Shown: piece by piece, positions 26,627-33,400 of the stretch | Layout of the letters: each line of letters starts with the position of its first letter | How positions within the stretch are numbered: position 1 is the stretch's first letter | Assembly (NCBI GenBank): GCA_017466065.1 | Contig: JAFTUV010000040.1 | Coordinates: forward strand, 1 to 33,447 | Length of the DNA: 33,447 bases | DNA from: Bacteroidaceae bacterium | GTDB taxonomy: Bacteria > Bacteroidota > Bacteroidia > Bacteroidales > Bacteroidaceae | Direction of reading: 5' to 3' | Position numbers and translations under genes: made by a program | The notes under the pieces: generated by a model | Database searches by the model: none | Told to the model about the DNA's origin: nothing | The model's input: the letters and a program-made list of their open reading frames with translations, nothing else

Positions 26627-26936
26627 AATATTCTTTTTTAAGTTGTACTGCTTTTTTAATTTCGCTGTTAGGTGTCTTTTGGGTTTTCTTCTTAAAACAA
26701 TTGAACAAAACCACAATAGTATCACCGTCATATATGAAAAAGATACGGAACTCATTATTGCCATAATTCACTCGGAATTCATATATTCCGTCACGAATGT
26801 ACTTTATATAATGATGCGGTATTTTATCCTCCGTTTCAAATAACAACAATGCACGCATTATTTTTATTCGTTCAGGCTGTGATAACTTTGCCATAAAGTC
26901 GGCATAATACCGTTTGTATGCTATTATCTTTTTCAT
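26610..26936 (-). CDS. RelE/HigB-type toxin (phage Gp49-like family)
   Basis: A 108-residue basic protein. IYEFRVNYGNNEFRIFFIYDGDTIVVLFNCFKKKTQKTP (about 52-90) is the signature core of the Gp49/HigB group of RelE-fold toxins, ribosome-dependent or free mRNA endonucleases, and the tail EIKKAVQLKKEYY is typical. The ATG at 26936 is chosen over one 10 codons upstream because the upstream codons fall on the -7 promoter element. Toxin precedes antitoxin, the HigBA order, with a 17-nt overlap. The pair stands in the AT-rich segment and could stabilise it against loss. Activity is inferred from family, not shown. Confidence 0.87.
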   Translation of the reverse strand: MKKIIAYKRYYADFMAKLSQPERIKIMRALLLFETEDKIPHHYIKYIRDGIYEFRVNYGNNEFRIFFIYDGDTIVVLFNCFKKKTQKTPNSEIKKAVQLKKEYYEQKE

Positions 26937-26943
26937 AGTATTG

Positions 26944-26978
26944 CAAAGATATATAAAGTTGTACAACTATACAACTTT
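26944..26978 (-). promoter_or_regulatory. Toxin-antitoxin promoter and operator palindrome
   Basis: On the minus strand TATCTTTG (26944-26951) matches TAnnTTTG and ends 7 nt before the toxin ATG; a GTTG stands at about the -33 distance (26972-26975). The -33 region is covered by a 9-bp perfect inverted repeat (26955-26963 with 26970-26978, AAAGTTGTA type, 6-nt spacer) that also contains the palindrome AGTTGTACAACT. This is a good candidate for autoregulatory binding by the XRE antitoxin. Confidence 0.65.
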
Positions 26979-27089
26979 TATGAGCTTTTTATAGTAAAAA
27001 ATCTTAATAAACCATTCCATAGCTTCATCGTTCATAGGTTTAGAAGGACTCTGTACGCTTACGCCAAGACCAGTAGCCATTCAAGAAAA

Positions 27090-27127
27090 CAAAAATGACA
27101 AACGGTGAAAATCGTTTGTCATTTTTG
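27090..27127 (-). terminator. Terminator downstream of the DUF4468-like gene
   Basis: A 15-bp perfect stem (27090-27104 with 27113-27127) with an 8-nt loop, 55 nt after the DUF4468-like stop codon. On the minus strand the distal arm runs into a T-rich tract (TTTTTGTTTTCTT). It separates this gene from the toxin-antitoxin operon. Confidence 0.75.
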
Positions 27128-27182
27128 TCGAAGTAGGTTAGAAATCAAATTATCGTAAAGTCCATAAATGATATATTACATC

Positions 27183-27761
27183 TCACCAATCATCATCAGA
27201 ACTGTTTGTATTGATATTTCCCAGCAGATAGTTTATCGGTAAGACAAATATGTTCTCCATTTCTTCCACATCTTCCTTTTTCCTTTGTTTTACTTTACCT
27301 TCCTTGTCAAACCAACCATCAATAAGTTCTACAAATGTTTTACCATATGCTGCCCCTGCTGATGAAACCTTTAAATCTTGCTTAACAATAGGAGCATCAA
27401 CTCTAATACGCCCATCTTTAAATTGAAAGATGTATTTATAGTACGCGCTGTATGAGACGAATCCTCCGCCAAATGGATTATATCTAAAAGATATTTGACC
27501 TGTTAACGCATCTATTGTTATTTTTGTTGGTTTATTTTCACTCATAACATGTTCAGGATTGTTGTAGACGTTCATTACATTAGATTTTACCATAGAGTAT
27601 AATTCAGAAGCTGTTTTCCCTTCGTAGTCAATCACTACATAATTCTTACCATCTTCCGCAATAAAAGAACCATCCTTTTGTAATTTAAAGTTTACATATT
27701 GTGCTTGAGCATGCACGACGAATAAAAATAAAAAGAAAAGCAAAGAGATTTTTGTTTTCAT
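27183..27761 (-). CDS. Exported DUF4468-like protein of unknown function
   Basis: A 192-residue protein with a clear signal peptide (MKTKISLLFFLFLFVVHAQAQ). The mature part resembles the DUF4468 (TBP-like fold) family of Bacteroidetes: VVIDYEGKTASELYSMVKSNV, then a beta-rich segment KITIDALTGQISFRYNPFGGG and the strand YYKYIFQFKDGRIRVDAP, followed by a helix and an acidic end NSSDDDW. Family match is by pattern, not alignment. No lipobox. Codon use is AT-richer than the flanking core genes. The structured element at 27886-28034 lies 125 nt upstream on the same strand and could be part of its leader. Confidence 0.7.
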   Translation of the reverse strand: MKTKISLLFFLFLFVVHAQAQYVNFKLQKDGSFIAEDGKNYVVIDYEGKTASELYSMVKSNVMNVYNNPEHVMSENKPTKITIDALTGQISFRYNPFGGGFVSYSAYYKYIFQFKDGRIRVDAPIVKQDLKVSSAGAAYGKTFVELIDGWFDKEGKVKQRKKEDVEEMENIFVLPINYLLGNINTNSSDDDW

Positions 27762-27885
27762 AAACCTTGTATATTTAACATTAATTATATCATTGTTTAC
27801 ACCGAATAGGTACTATGCTTGCTAATTAAATTGATATAGTTTTTCCAAACTCAATAGTCCAAAATTCTCAAAGTATAGACAAATA

Positions 27886-28034
27886 GAAAGCGTGGACTAA
27901 AACTTCATCTACGCTTTCAGAGGTATCGCCAAACACCATACAACCATAAATGAGTAAAAGCCCACGCCATAGAATGACGTGAGCATCAACTTTTACTCTT
28001 GGTTGTTTCATTAAATTGGCGATTTTCTGAAAGC
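27886..28034 (-). ncRNA. Candidate structured RNA (long imperfect hairpin)
   Basis: Five nested stems occur in strict order: 27913-27921 with 28026-28034 (9 bp), 27926-27932 with 28016-28022 (7 bp), 27941-27946 with 28000-28005 (6 bp), 27952-27960 with 27990-27998 (9 bp), and an apical stem 27961-27970 with 27974-27983. In minus-strand RNA the apical stem pairs with two G-U wobbles that are A/C mismatches in plus-strand RNA, so the minus strand is the likely transcript. A further hairpin (27886-27893 with 27911-27918) competes with the closing stem. No ORF explains it. It could be an independent small RNA, a 5' leader of the DUF4468-like gene, or a dispersed intergenic element; 6S-like architecture is a remote option. 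Confidence 0.55.
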
Positions 28035-28164
28035 AAGAATATAAGCTAACGCTTTTTATTTATATGTCTTTAATTTGTCAATGTTTCATAGGCAAGTGTA
28101 TTTTGCTGTGTTTGTGCAAATGTATATCTTTTTTGCAATTATACCGAATATTAAATATTATTTT

Positions 28165-28368
28165 TCATTCCCCTTGCTTCTTACGCCCCCTAGTGGTGGG
28201 TTTTACATAGAGTGTGCCTTTTCTAATGGCACACTTTTTGTTTTTATATATAGGTTCATCACTATCTCCCAACTTGCTGAAATAGTTATTTAATGCCGCT
28301 TGGCAATGCTTGTTTTCGAAAATTGACAACGTCGTTTTCCCGCACCCCACAGGGCGTGACCTTGCCAC
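28165..28368 (-). pseudogene. Possible gene remnant of 67 codons
   Basis: An open frame of 67 residues with a basic tail (KNKKCAIRKGTLYVKPTTRGRKKQG) and an amphipathic middle (IFENKHCQAALNNYFSKLG). The composition is protein-like, but I recognise no family, and the frame contains the terminator-like hairpin at 28211-28239. Its start lies in an unrelated GC-rich stretch and no promoter is visible. It may be the 3' end of a decayed mobile-element gene downstream of tRNA-Leu, or noncoding. Confidence 0.22.
28211..28239 (+). terminator. Orphan hairpin with T run
   Basis: An 8-bp perfect stem (28211-28218 with 28228-28235), 9-nt loop, then TTTT on the plus strand. It has terminator form, but no convincing plus-strand gene lies upstream; it may end an unrecognised short transcript from the 27.8-28.2 kb gap. 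Confidence 0.5.
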
Positions 28369-28416
28369 GCTGCCTGCGACTAATTGCTGCCGCCGTTGTC
28401 GATTTTACAACACAAA

Positions 28417-28452
28417 AAAAGAGGAATTTTTTTGTTGTAAAATTCCTCTTTT
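28417..28452 (-). terminator. Terminator of tRNA-Leu
   Basis: A 14-bp perfect stem (28417-28430 with 28439-28452) with an 8-nt loop, followed on the minus strand by further T residues (complement of 28414-28420). It begins 9 nt after the tRNA 3' end. Confidence 0.85.
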
Positions 28453-28461
28453 GTCTCATCG

Positions 28462-28543
28462 TGCGCCTGATAGGACTCGAACCTACACGTCTCTCAACAC
28501 CAGATCCTAAGTCTGGCGCGTCTACCAATTTCGCCACAGGCGC
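28462..28543 (-). tRNA. tRNA-Leu (anticodon TAG)
   Basis: An 82-nt class II tRNA on the minus strand. Acceptor GCGCCTG pairs with CAGGCGC, followed by discriminator A. The D arm contains AATTGGTAGAC. The anticodon stem CCAGA/TCTGG encloses CTTAGGA, giving TAG (reads CUA, and CUN by wobble). A variable arm (TGTTGAGAGACG) precedes the T arm TAGG-TTCGAGT-CCTA. CCA is not encoded. It follows the S41 peptidase gene by 62 nt and has its own promoter and terminator. Confidence 0.95.
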
Positions 28544-28559
28544 GGGCGTGCATTAGACG

Positions 28560-28577
28560 CAGTCTGCAAAAAGACTG
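28560..28577 (-). promoter_or_regulatory. Small hairpin in the tRNA-Leu leader
   Basis: A 6-bp perfect inverted repeat, CAGTCT and AGACTG, with a 6-nt loop, between the -7 element and the mature tRNA 5' end. It would lie in the 5' leader removed by RNase P. A role is not evident. Confidence 0.4.
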
Positions 28578-28579
28578 TG

Positions 28580-28609
28580 CAAAGGTAGTACTAATTTTTA
28601 AAAAATCAA
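28580..28609 (-). promoter_or_regulatory. Promoter of tRNA-Leu
   Basis: On the minus strand TTG (28607-28609), exactly 19 nt, TACCTTTG (28580-28587), a near-full match to the Bacteroidetes consensus. The -33 element overlaps the stop codon of the S41 peptidase gene. Confidence 0.65.
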
Positions 28610-29640
28610 TTTTTTTCGCTGTTATTTTCGTACACAAGGTGTATGATGCGGCGAGCTTCTTCAATCATAGTGTCGCGCCCGCTGTTCCAATCCTCCGATG
28701 TTATATGCACCTCCTTGTCGGGGGCTATGCCAAACTCGGTGTGCTGTCTGTTTATATCCAGTATGGGGCAGGCCGAAAAACGTATGGTCCAGCCGTTGGG
28801 CAAGGTGCTGCATAGAGGCAGTCCCGAACCGCCACCGGTGGTGTCGCCAATCACAAGCACTTGCGGCAGTGGCTTCATAAGCATCACAAAGTGGTTGGCC
28901 GCGCTGTAAACTCCGCGGTTGGTGAGCAGTATCACAGGCCTCGCCCATATTGTTCCTTCGGGCTCCAAATAGAGTGGCTCGGGCGAGGAAAAATCGTTGT
29001 GCCCCTTCCCTGTCTTGTGCTGTATGTATCCGCAGTGTGTCTTGCTGCGCACGAAGTGTCCGGCGAGTTTCTCGGCCGAGGTCAGCTGTCCTCCGCCGTT
29101 GTTTCTAATGTCGAGAATGAGTCCCTTGGCTTCCGACATATTTCTGAACATCACAGAAATGTTATTGCTGCTTAATCCATTTTCGAAACTCCCCACATAC
29201 ATATATGCAACCTCGTCGGGCAGGATGGTGTATTTTATTCCGTTGCTGTAACGAAAGTCATTTCCCAAATAGTTGCGCTGTATGGAGTCGCTGAAATTTA
29301 ATGGATAGTCGAGGTTCCAATCCCAATAGTATGTTGTTCCGTAGTAGGAAGTGAGGTTGACGTGCCCGTCGCGCAGTTCGCGCAACATCTCCCCCATTAT
29401 GTCGAACAACTCGCCATCGTCGCTTGCCGCCATAGCTGCCGGGCGATACTTTGTGTACACGGCATCCCAGTTGAGCCCATACTTTTTGGCTGCCTGTTCA
29501 AAGAAACAATATCGCTCGTTGATTATATTCCACAGCGCATCGAAGTTCCCCGTGGAGTTGTCGTTGTATTCATCCTCCTCCACACAGCCGGTGAGCAGTG
29601 TGAGTGGGAGCATAAGCAGGAGTGTGAGCAGTTTCCTCAT
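28606..29640 (-). CDS. S41 family peptidase lipoprotein (tricorn-core type)
   Basis: A serine protease of 344 residues. The signal peptide ends in LLTGC (C19), so it is a lipoprotein facing the periplasm or cell surface. After a helical N-region comes LRDGHVNL with H93, then the S41 hallmark LILDIRNNGGGQ (175-185) and RGVYSAANHF, where S246 is the expected nucleophile; IGDTTGGGSGLP (264-275) follows. The RDGH motif resembles the tricorn/IRBP branch with a Ser-His-Glu type site, and there is no PDZ domain, unlike CtpA. It begins 5 nt behind the DUF3316-like gene, so translation is likely coupled. The substrate is unknown; a link to the neighbouring envelope protein is plausible. Confidence 0.88.
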   Translation of the reverse strand: MRKLLTLLLMLPLTLLTGCVEEDEYNDNSTGNFDALWNIINERYCFFEQAAKKYGLNWDAVYTKYRPAAMAASDDGELFDIMGEMLRELRDGHVNLTSYYGTTYYWDWNLDYPLNFSDSIQRNYLGNDFRYSNGIKYTILPDEVAYMYVGSFENGLSSNNISVMFRNMSEAKGLILDIRNNGGGQLTSAEKLAGHFVRSKTHCGYIQHKTGKGHNDFSSPEPLYLEPEGTIWARPVILLTNRGVYSAANHFVMLMKPLPQVLVIGDTTGGGSGLPLCSTLPNGWTIRFSACPILDINRQHTEFGIAPDKEVHITSEDWNSGRDTMIEEARRIIHLVYENNSEKN

Positions 29641-29645
29641 ATATG

Positions 29646-30500
29646 TCAGAATGGGTTGTAAAATATTTTCTTATCTTCTCGCTTCACTTTGTATATGGCT
29701 TTTACGAATCCGAAGGTGAATGCGTGGTTATATAGGTGTGTGCGTATGTCGTTTATATCCGATTGCAGAATATCTACAACGTACGACAGGCGCAGGGCGG
29801 TGCTGTTCCATCGGTTTATAGGGATGTCGATGGAGAATGTGTTGCGCATCGAGGGGCTGTTTATAGGGTGGGAAATGCTTATTGTGCGCCCATAATCGCC
29901 AAGCCCGAATATTTCGTAATAGGACTGCCCGAATTCTGGTGCGAACATTGCCCCTATGAGCGGAATATCTACCTGATAGCGCAGTGTAAAATCGCCACGC
30001 TGTGTGGGTATGTGGTATATTGCCATTCCCGATACGGCGAGTGCAGCACGCATTTTCACCGATACAAGGTTGTTGCCGTTTGTGGGAATGTAGAGTGCAC
30101 CTCCTCCCAGCTGCATTTGAGCACCGGCAAGCAGTTGCAGTCGTCCGTTGATTTTGAACGGGTGGTAACCGCTCCAACTGTAATTGACCATCCCCGACAT
30201 TTGTGTGTCGTCGTGCAGGGTGGTAATTCCCAGATTGGCTGTGAGCAGTGTCTGGTATTTCCAGCGGCGGTTGCCTGTGCGTGCATCGCGGAAATTCTCG
30301 TGCGAGAAGTAGAGCCCGCAGCCTGTGTGATTGTAGCCCGACAGGTAGGTGTCGAGGTTGTTCATAAAGGTTGTTCCGTATGAGGGACATTTTACGACAA
30401 TCCTTTCGGGTACAATGGTGTCGTCCGATGCTGTTTGTGCTGCAACCGTTGTTGTTGCAAGCAGCAAGGCAAGGCTGTATGTGAGTGCTCTTTTTATCAT
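29646..30500 (-). CDS. DUF3316-like envelope protein, probable outer-membrane beta-barrel
   Basis: A 284-residue protein with a signal peptide (MIKRALTYSLALLLATTTVAAQ). The mature part is a series of amphipathic beta strands with aromatic girdle residues, such as LLTANLGITTL, MSGMVNYSWSGYHPF, GDFTLRYQVDIPLIGAMFAPEFG, MRNTFSIDIPINRW, ALRLSYVVDI and HAFTFGFVKAIYKV. That pattern fits DUF3316 proteins of Bacteroidales; function unknown. It lies 39 nt behind the topoisomerase gene and 5 nt before the S41 peptidase, and I have the impression that this DUF3316-S41 pairing recurs in the order. Assignment is by overall look. Confidence 0.7.
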   Translation of the reverse strand: MIKRALTYSLALLLATTTVAAQTASDDTIVPERIVVKCPSYGTTFMNNLDTYLSGYNHTGCGLYFSHENFRDARTGNRRWKYQTLLTANLGITTLHDDTQMSGMVNYSWSGYHPFKINGRLQLLAGAQMQLGGGALYIPTNGNNLVSVKMRAALAVSGMAIYHIPTQRGDFTLRYQVDIPLIGAMFAPEFGQSYYEIFGLGDYGRTISISHPINSPSMRNTFSIDIPINRWNSTALRLSYVVDILQSDINDIRTHLYNHAFTFGFVKAIYKVKREDKKIFYNPF

Positions 30501-30539
30501 CGGGTCAATGTAAATAGCTTGTGTTATTGTATCAAGGCA

Positions 30540-33197
30540 TCACTCTTTGTCGTTAAAAAGTGAAAGCTGTTCGGGCTCGCTGTCGTCAAAATCCTCAATG
30601 GGGGCCTCTTCCACAGGCTCCGGCTCGGGTGGGAATTTCGTGGGTTCAAGCTCTATTATCTCGTCAATTTCGTATGTGGTGAGGCGTTTGCCACGGGCTT
30701 TAAAACTCTTTACTCCTATAAATTCGTCGAGTTCTATTACCAACGGCTCGCGGAATTGGTCGTTGCCGCCGAACATCACCTGTATGCGTGGGAAGGCAGT
30801 GCTTGTGAACCAAATGAGCTTGTTGTTCTTGTTGTCGCCCAAGCAGTTCTGTCGGCGGGCGGTGGCTTCGAGTGTGAATCTCTTTATGTATGGGAAGTTC
30901 TGTTGCGAAGCGTCGTGCAGTGCGGCCGACCACACTTTGGCGGGGTCGAACTTCTCTATTATCATAAGGTCGTCCTCGTAGTGGTTGTTGAGGTCCACGG
31001 GCGACAGGTAGAATTCTCCGTTACTGCGTATGGCGAGTATCTTGTCGTCGTTGTGGAATTCGCCTAAATATTCACCGTGGTTGTCGAAGTTTATGCGCAG
31101 AATGTCGCGGTCGAACCACACTTTTCTTCCGCCCAATGTAGAACTTCCGTGCCGTTTCAGTGTAATGCGCATTACCTCGTTCTTGGTGAGAATGTTACCC
31201 ATCGACTGACGGCCTTTTATGGCTATGGTGCTGAAATCCTTTTCGAGTATTGCCACGCGCAGACGCGGGTTGGGCTTCAACTGCACTTTTATAACTTCGG
31301 CCTCGCCGTTGGGGTTGGCTGTGAAGTAGGCTATCTTGGAGCCCGGTGTACCTTGTGTCACGTCGTACTCTCGGTCGCGTGTCATTCCTGTTGCAGCAAA
31401 GCGTTTTATGAAGTGTATGCCGTTGCGTCCGTCGCGGTACACTACATTATAAATTGTGCGCTTGTCGTTCTTCTTGAATACATCTATGTGGATAACATTC
31501 TTGCCCACAAAGAGTTTCTCGCTCACCTTCACCACCTTGTACTTTCCGTCCTTGTAGAATAGTATAACATCGTCAATTTCGGAGCAGTTGGTTACAAATT
31601 CGTCTTTTTTGAGCGATGTTCCTATGAATCCTTCGGCACGGTTAATGTAGAGTCTCTGGTTGGCCTCGATGACTTTTGCAGCCACAATGGTGTCGAAATT
31701 GCGTATCTCGGTCTGTCGCGGGTAGCGGCTGCCATACTTCTCTTTGAGCATAGTGAACCACTTTATGGTAACCTCGGTCATTCGGCCCAGTTGCTTGTCA
31801 ATATCCTTTATGTCCTTTTGCAGGCGGGCGATAAGTTCTTCGGCCTTCTCCTTGTTGAAGCGCAGAATGCGGGCCATCTTGATTTCCATAAGACGCAAGA
31901 GGTCGTCGCGTGTTATTTCGCGTATGAAGCTCTCTTTGTAGGGGGTGAGGCGCAGGTCGATGTGCGCAAGTGCAGTGTCCATATCCTTTGCCTGCTCAAA
32001 CTCCTTGTCCTTGTATATGCGTTCCTCGATGAAGATACTTTCGAGCGAGGCGAAGTGCAACTGTTCGAGCAGTTCCCCTCGGCGTATTTGCAGTTCCTGT
32101 CGCAACAGTTCCTTGGTGCCGTCGACCGAGCGGCGCAGAAGGTCGCTCACGGTGAGGAAACGCGGAGTGTGGTCGTCTATCACGCAGCAGCAGGGGGTGA
32201 TGCTTATCTCGCAGTCGGTGAATGCATAGAGTGCGTCGATGGTCTTGTCCGACGATACTCCCGGTGCAAGGTGTACCAGAATTTCCACCTTGTCCGAGGT
32301 GTTGTCGTCAACTTTGCGTATCTTTATTTTGCCGTTGTCCACGGCTTTCAGTATCGATTCGATAATGAGCGGAGTGGTCTTTCCGAACGGAATTTCGGAA
32401 ATGGTAAGGGTCTTGTTGTCCTCCGACTTTGTAATCTTGGCTCTTATGCGCACGCGCCCCGTGCGGTCGCCGTCGTGGTAGCGCGAAACATCGATGCTGC
32501 CACCCGTCTGAAAGTCGGGGAACAGCTCGAATGGCTCCTTTTTCAGGTACGACACAGCCGCGTCGCACACTTCGTTGAAGTTGTGTGGCAGAATTTTAGA
32601 AGAGAGTCCCACGGCAATTCCCTCGACACCCTGCACCAGCAATAGAGGGAATTTCACGGGCAGGGTTATAGGTTCCTTGTTTCGCCCGTCGTACGACATC
32701 TTCCACTCTGTGGTCTTGGGGTTGAATACAACATCGTGGGCAAAGTGCGAGAGGCGTGCCTCGATGTATCGCGGGGCCGCAGCCGAGTCGCCGGTGAGAA
32801 TGTTTCCCCAGTTACCCTGACAGTCGATAAGCAGGTCTTTCTGTCCCAGCTGAACAAGTGCGCCGGCAATGGAGGCATCGCCGTGCGGGTGATACTGCAT
32901 TGTGTGTCCCACTACGTTAGCAACCTTGTTGTAACGCCCGTCGTCGAGCTCGCGCATAGCGTGCAGAATGCGTCGTTGCACCGGTTTTAGGCCGTCGTAG
33001 AGGTGTGGCACGGCACGTTCCAAAATAACGTATGATGCGTAGTCGAGAAACCAATTCTGGTACATCCCGGTGAGCTTGTGGGTGACATCCTCGCTCGACA
33101 CCTTCTGTTGCTGGTGATGCGCGTGCTCTTCCTCACTTCCATCGGGTGTGTTTCCCACTTCTTCTATATTTTCGTCGTATTCGTTGTCGTATTCCAT
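30540..33197 (-). CDS. parC: DNA topoisomerase IV / gyrase subunit A
   Basis: The DNA-cleaving subunit of a type IIA topoisomerase, 885 residues. Sequence shows FLDYASYVILERAVPHLYDGLKPVQRRIL (50-78), the QRDR YHPHGDASIAGALVQLGQ (102-119), GNWGNILTGDSAAAPRYIEARL with catalytic Y144 and R143, then the tower and coiled-coil, and a C-terminal beta-pinwheel-like region. The acidic tail ends in EQLSLFNDKE. At quinolone positions equivalent to E. coli GyrA Ser83 and Asp87 it carries Ala108 and Gly112. The N-terminus is acidic and low-complexity (about 1-30). The ATG at 33197 is preferred over one 12 codons upstream, which overlaps a promoter-like repeat. ParC is more likely than GyrA because the C-terminal domain lacks an evident GyrA box, but this was not tested; parE is not in the window. 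Confidence 0.88.
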   Translation of the reverse strand: MEYDNEYDENIEEVGNTPDGSEEEHAHHQQQKVSSEDVTHKLTGMYQNWFLDYASYVILERAVPHLYDGLKPVQRRILHAMRELDDGRYNKVANVVGHTMQYHPHGDASIAGALVQLGQKDLLIDCQGNWGNILTGDSAAAPRYIEARLSHFAHDVVFNPKTTEWKMSYDGRNKEPITLPVKFPLLLVQGVEGIAVGLSSKILPHNFNEVCDAAVSYLKKEPFELFPDFQTGGSIDVSRYHDGDRTGRVRIRAKITKSEDNKTLTISEIPFGKTTPLIIESILKAVDNGKIKIRKVDDNTSDKVEILVHLAPGVSSDKTIDALYAFTDCEISITPCCCVIDDHTPRFLTVSDLLRRSVDGTKELLRQELQIRRGELLEQLHFASLESIFIEERIYKDKEFEQAKDMDTALAHIDLRLTPYKESFIREITRDDLLRLMEIKMARILRFNKEKAEELIARLQKDIKDIDKQLGRMTEVTIKWFTMLKEKYGSRYPRQTEIRNFDTIVAAKVIEANQRLYINRAEGFIGTSLKKDEFVTNCSEIDDVILFYKDGKYKVVKVSEKLFVGKNVIHIDVFKKNDKRTIYNVVYRDGRNGIHFIKRFAATGMTRDREYDVTQGTPGSKIAYFTANPNGEAEVIKVQLKPNPRLRVAILEKDFSTIAIKGRQSMGNILTKNEVMRITLKRHGSSTLGGRKVWFDRDILRINFDNHGEYLGEFHNDDKILAIRSNGEFYLSPVDLNNHYEDDLMIIEKFDPAKVWSAALHDASQQNFPYIKRFTLEATARRQNCLGDNKNNKLIWFTSTAFPRIQVMFGGNDQFREPLVIELDEFIGVKSFKARGKRLTTYEIDEIIELEPTKFPPEPEPVEEAPIEDFDDSEPEQLSLFNDKE

Positions 33198-33222
33198 AAT
33201 GCTATATGTTCGCAGTTTACCG

Positions 33223-33230
33223 CAAATATA
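33223..33230 (-). promoter_or_regulatory. Putative -7 element of the topoisomerase gene
   Basis: TATATTTG on the minus strand matches TAnnTTTG, 25 nt before the ATG. It lies in the first copy of the 23-bp repeat; a TTTG at the correct -33 distance is not clear. Confidence 0.4.
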
Positions 33231-33245
33231 CAAACAAACGAGCGA
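33223..33245. repeat. 23-bp direct repeat A, copy 1
   Basis: Identical to 33307-33329 (CAAATATACAAACAAACGAG core). The two copies flank one copy of the 47-bp repeat B. Confidence 0.85.
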
Positions 33246-33292
33246 GAAATATTAAGTTTACTTGAATATTTTTCACAGCGAGTGCAGAAATA
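33246..33292. repeat. 47-bp direct repeat B, copy 1
   Basis: Identical over all 47 positions to 33401-33447. It contains the mini-hairpin AAG-TTTA-CTT (33254-33263) flanked by AATATT on both sides. Confidence 0.9.
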
Positions 33293-33295
33293 TTC

Positions 33296-33307
33296 GAGGT
33301 TTACCTC
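33296..33307. repeat. Mini-hairpin GAGG-TTTA-CCTC
   Basis: A 4-bp stem with the same TTTA loop as the AAG-TTTA-CTT hairpins and the same AATATT left flank. The stem bases differ on both sides in a paired way, as if the hairpin shape were kept. Confidence 0.5.
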
Positions 33308-33329
33308 AAATATACAAACAAACGAGCGA
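33307..33329. repeat. 23-bp direct repeat A, copy 2
   Basis: Exact copy of 33223-33245, starting at the last base of the GAGG-TTTA-CCTC mini-hairpin. Confidence 0.85.
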
Positions 33330-33400
33330 AAGTTGTGCAAGTGAATGGGTAAAAATTTATTTTTACACGCAATGAGCGCAGCTAAACTTCGCTAAAAGCA

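Noticed and set aside
27886..28034. Integron attC site or IS200/IS605 end as an explanation of the long hairpin
   Set aside because: The outer arms lack the paired RYYYAAC/GTTRRRY core sites, and no integrase or Y1 transposase gene is nearby.
28075..28293. Plus-strand 72-codon hydrophobic frame
   Set aside because: AT-rich sequence giving Phe/Ile runs, no family, and crosses a terminator-like hairpin.
28293..28556. Plus-strand 87-codon frame containing RLIGLEPTRLSTPDPKSGA
   Set aside because: This is the well-known false translation across the antisense of a tRNA-Leu gene; the tRNA explains the sequence.
31791..32645. Plus-strand 284-codon frame opposite the topoisomerase gene
   Set aside because: Antisense of a highly conserved gene with no recognisable motif; explained by codon bias.
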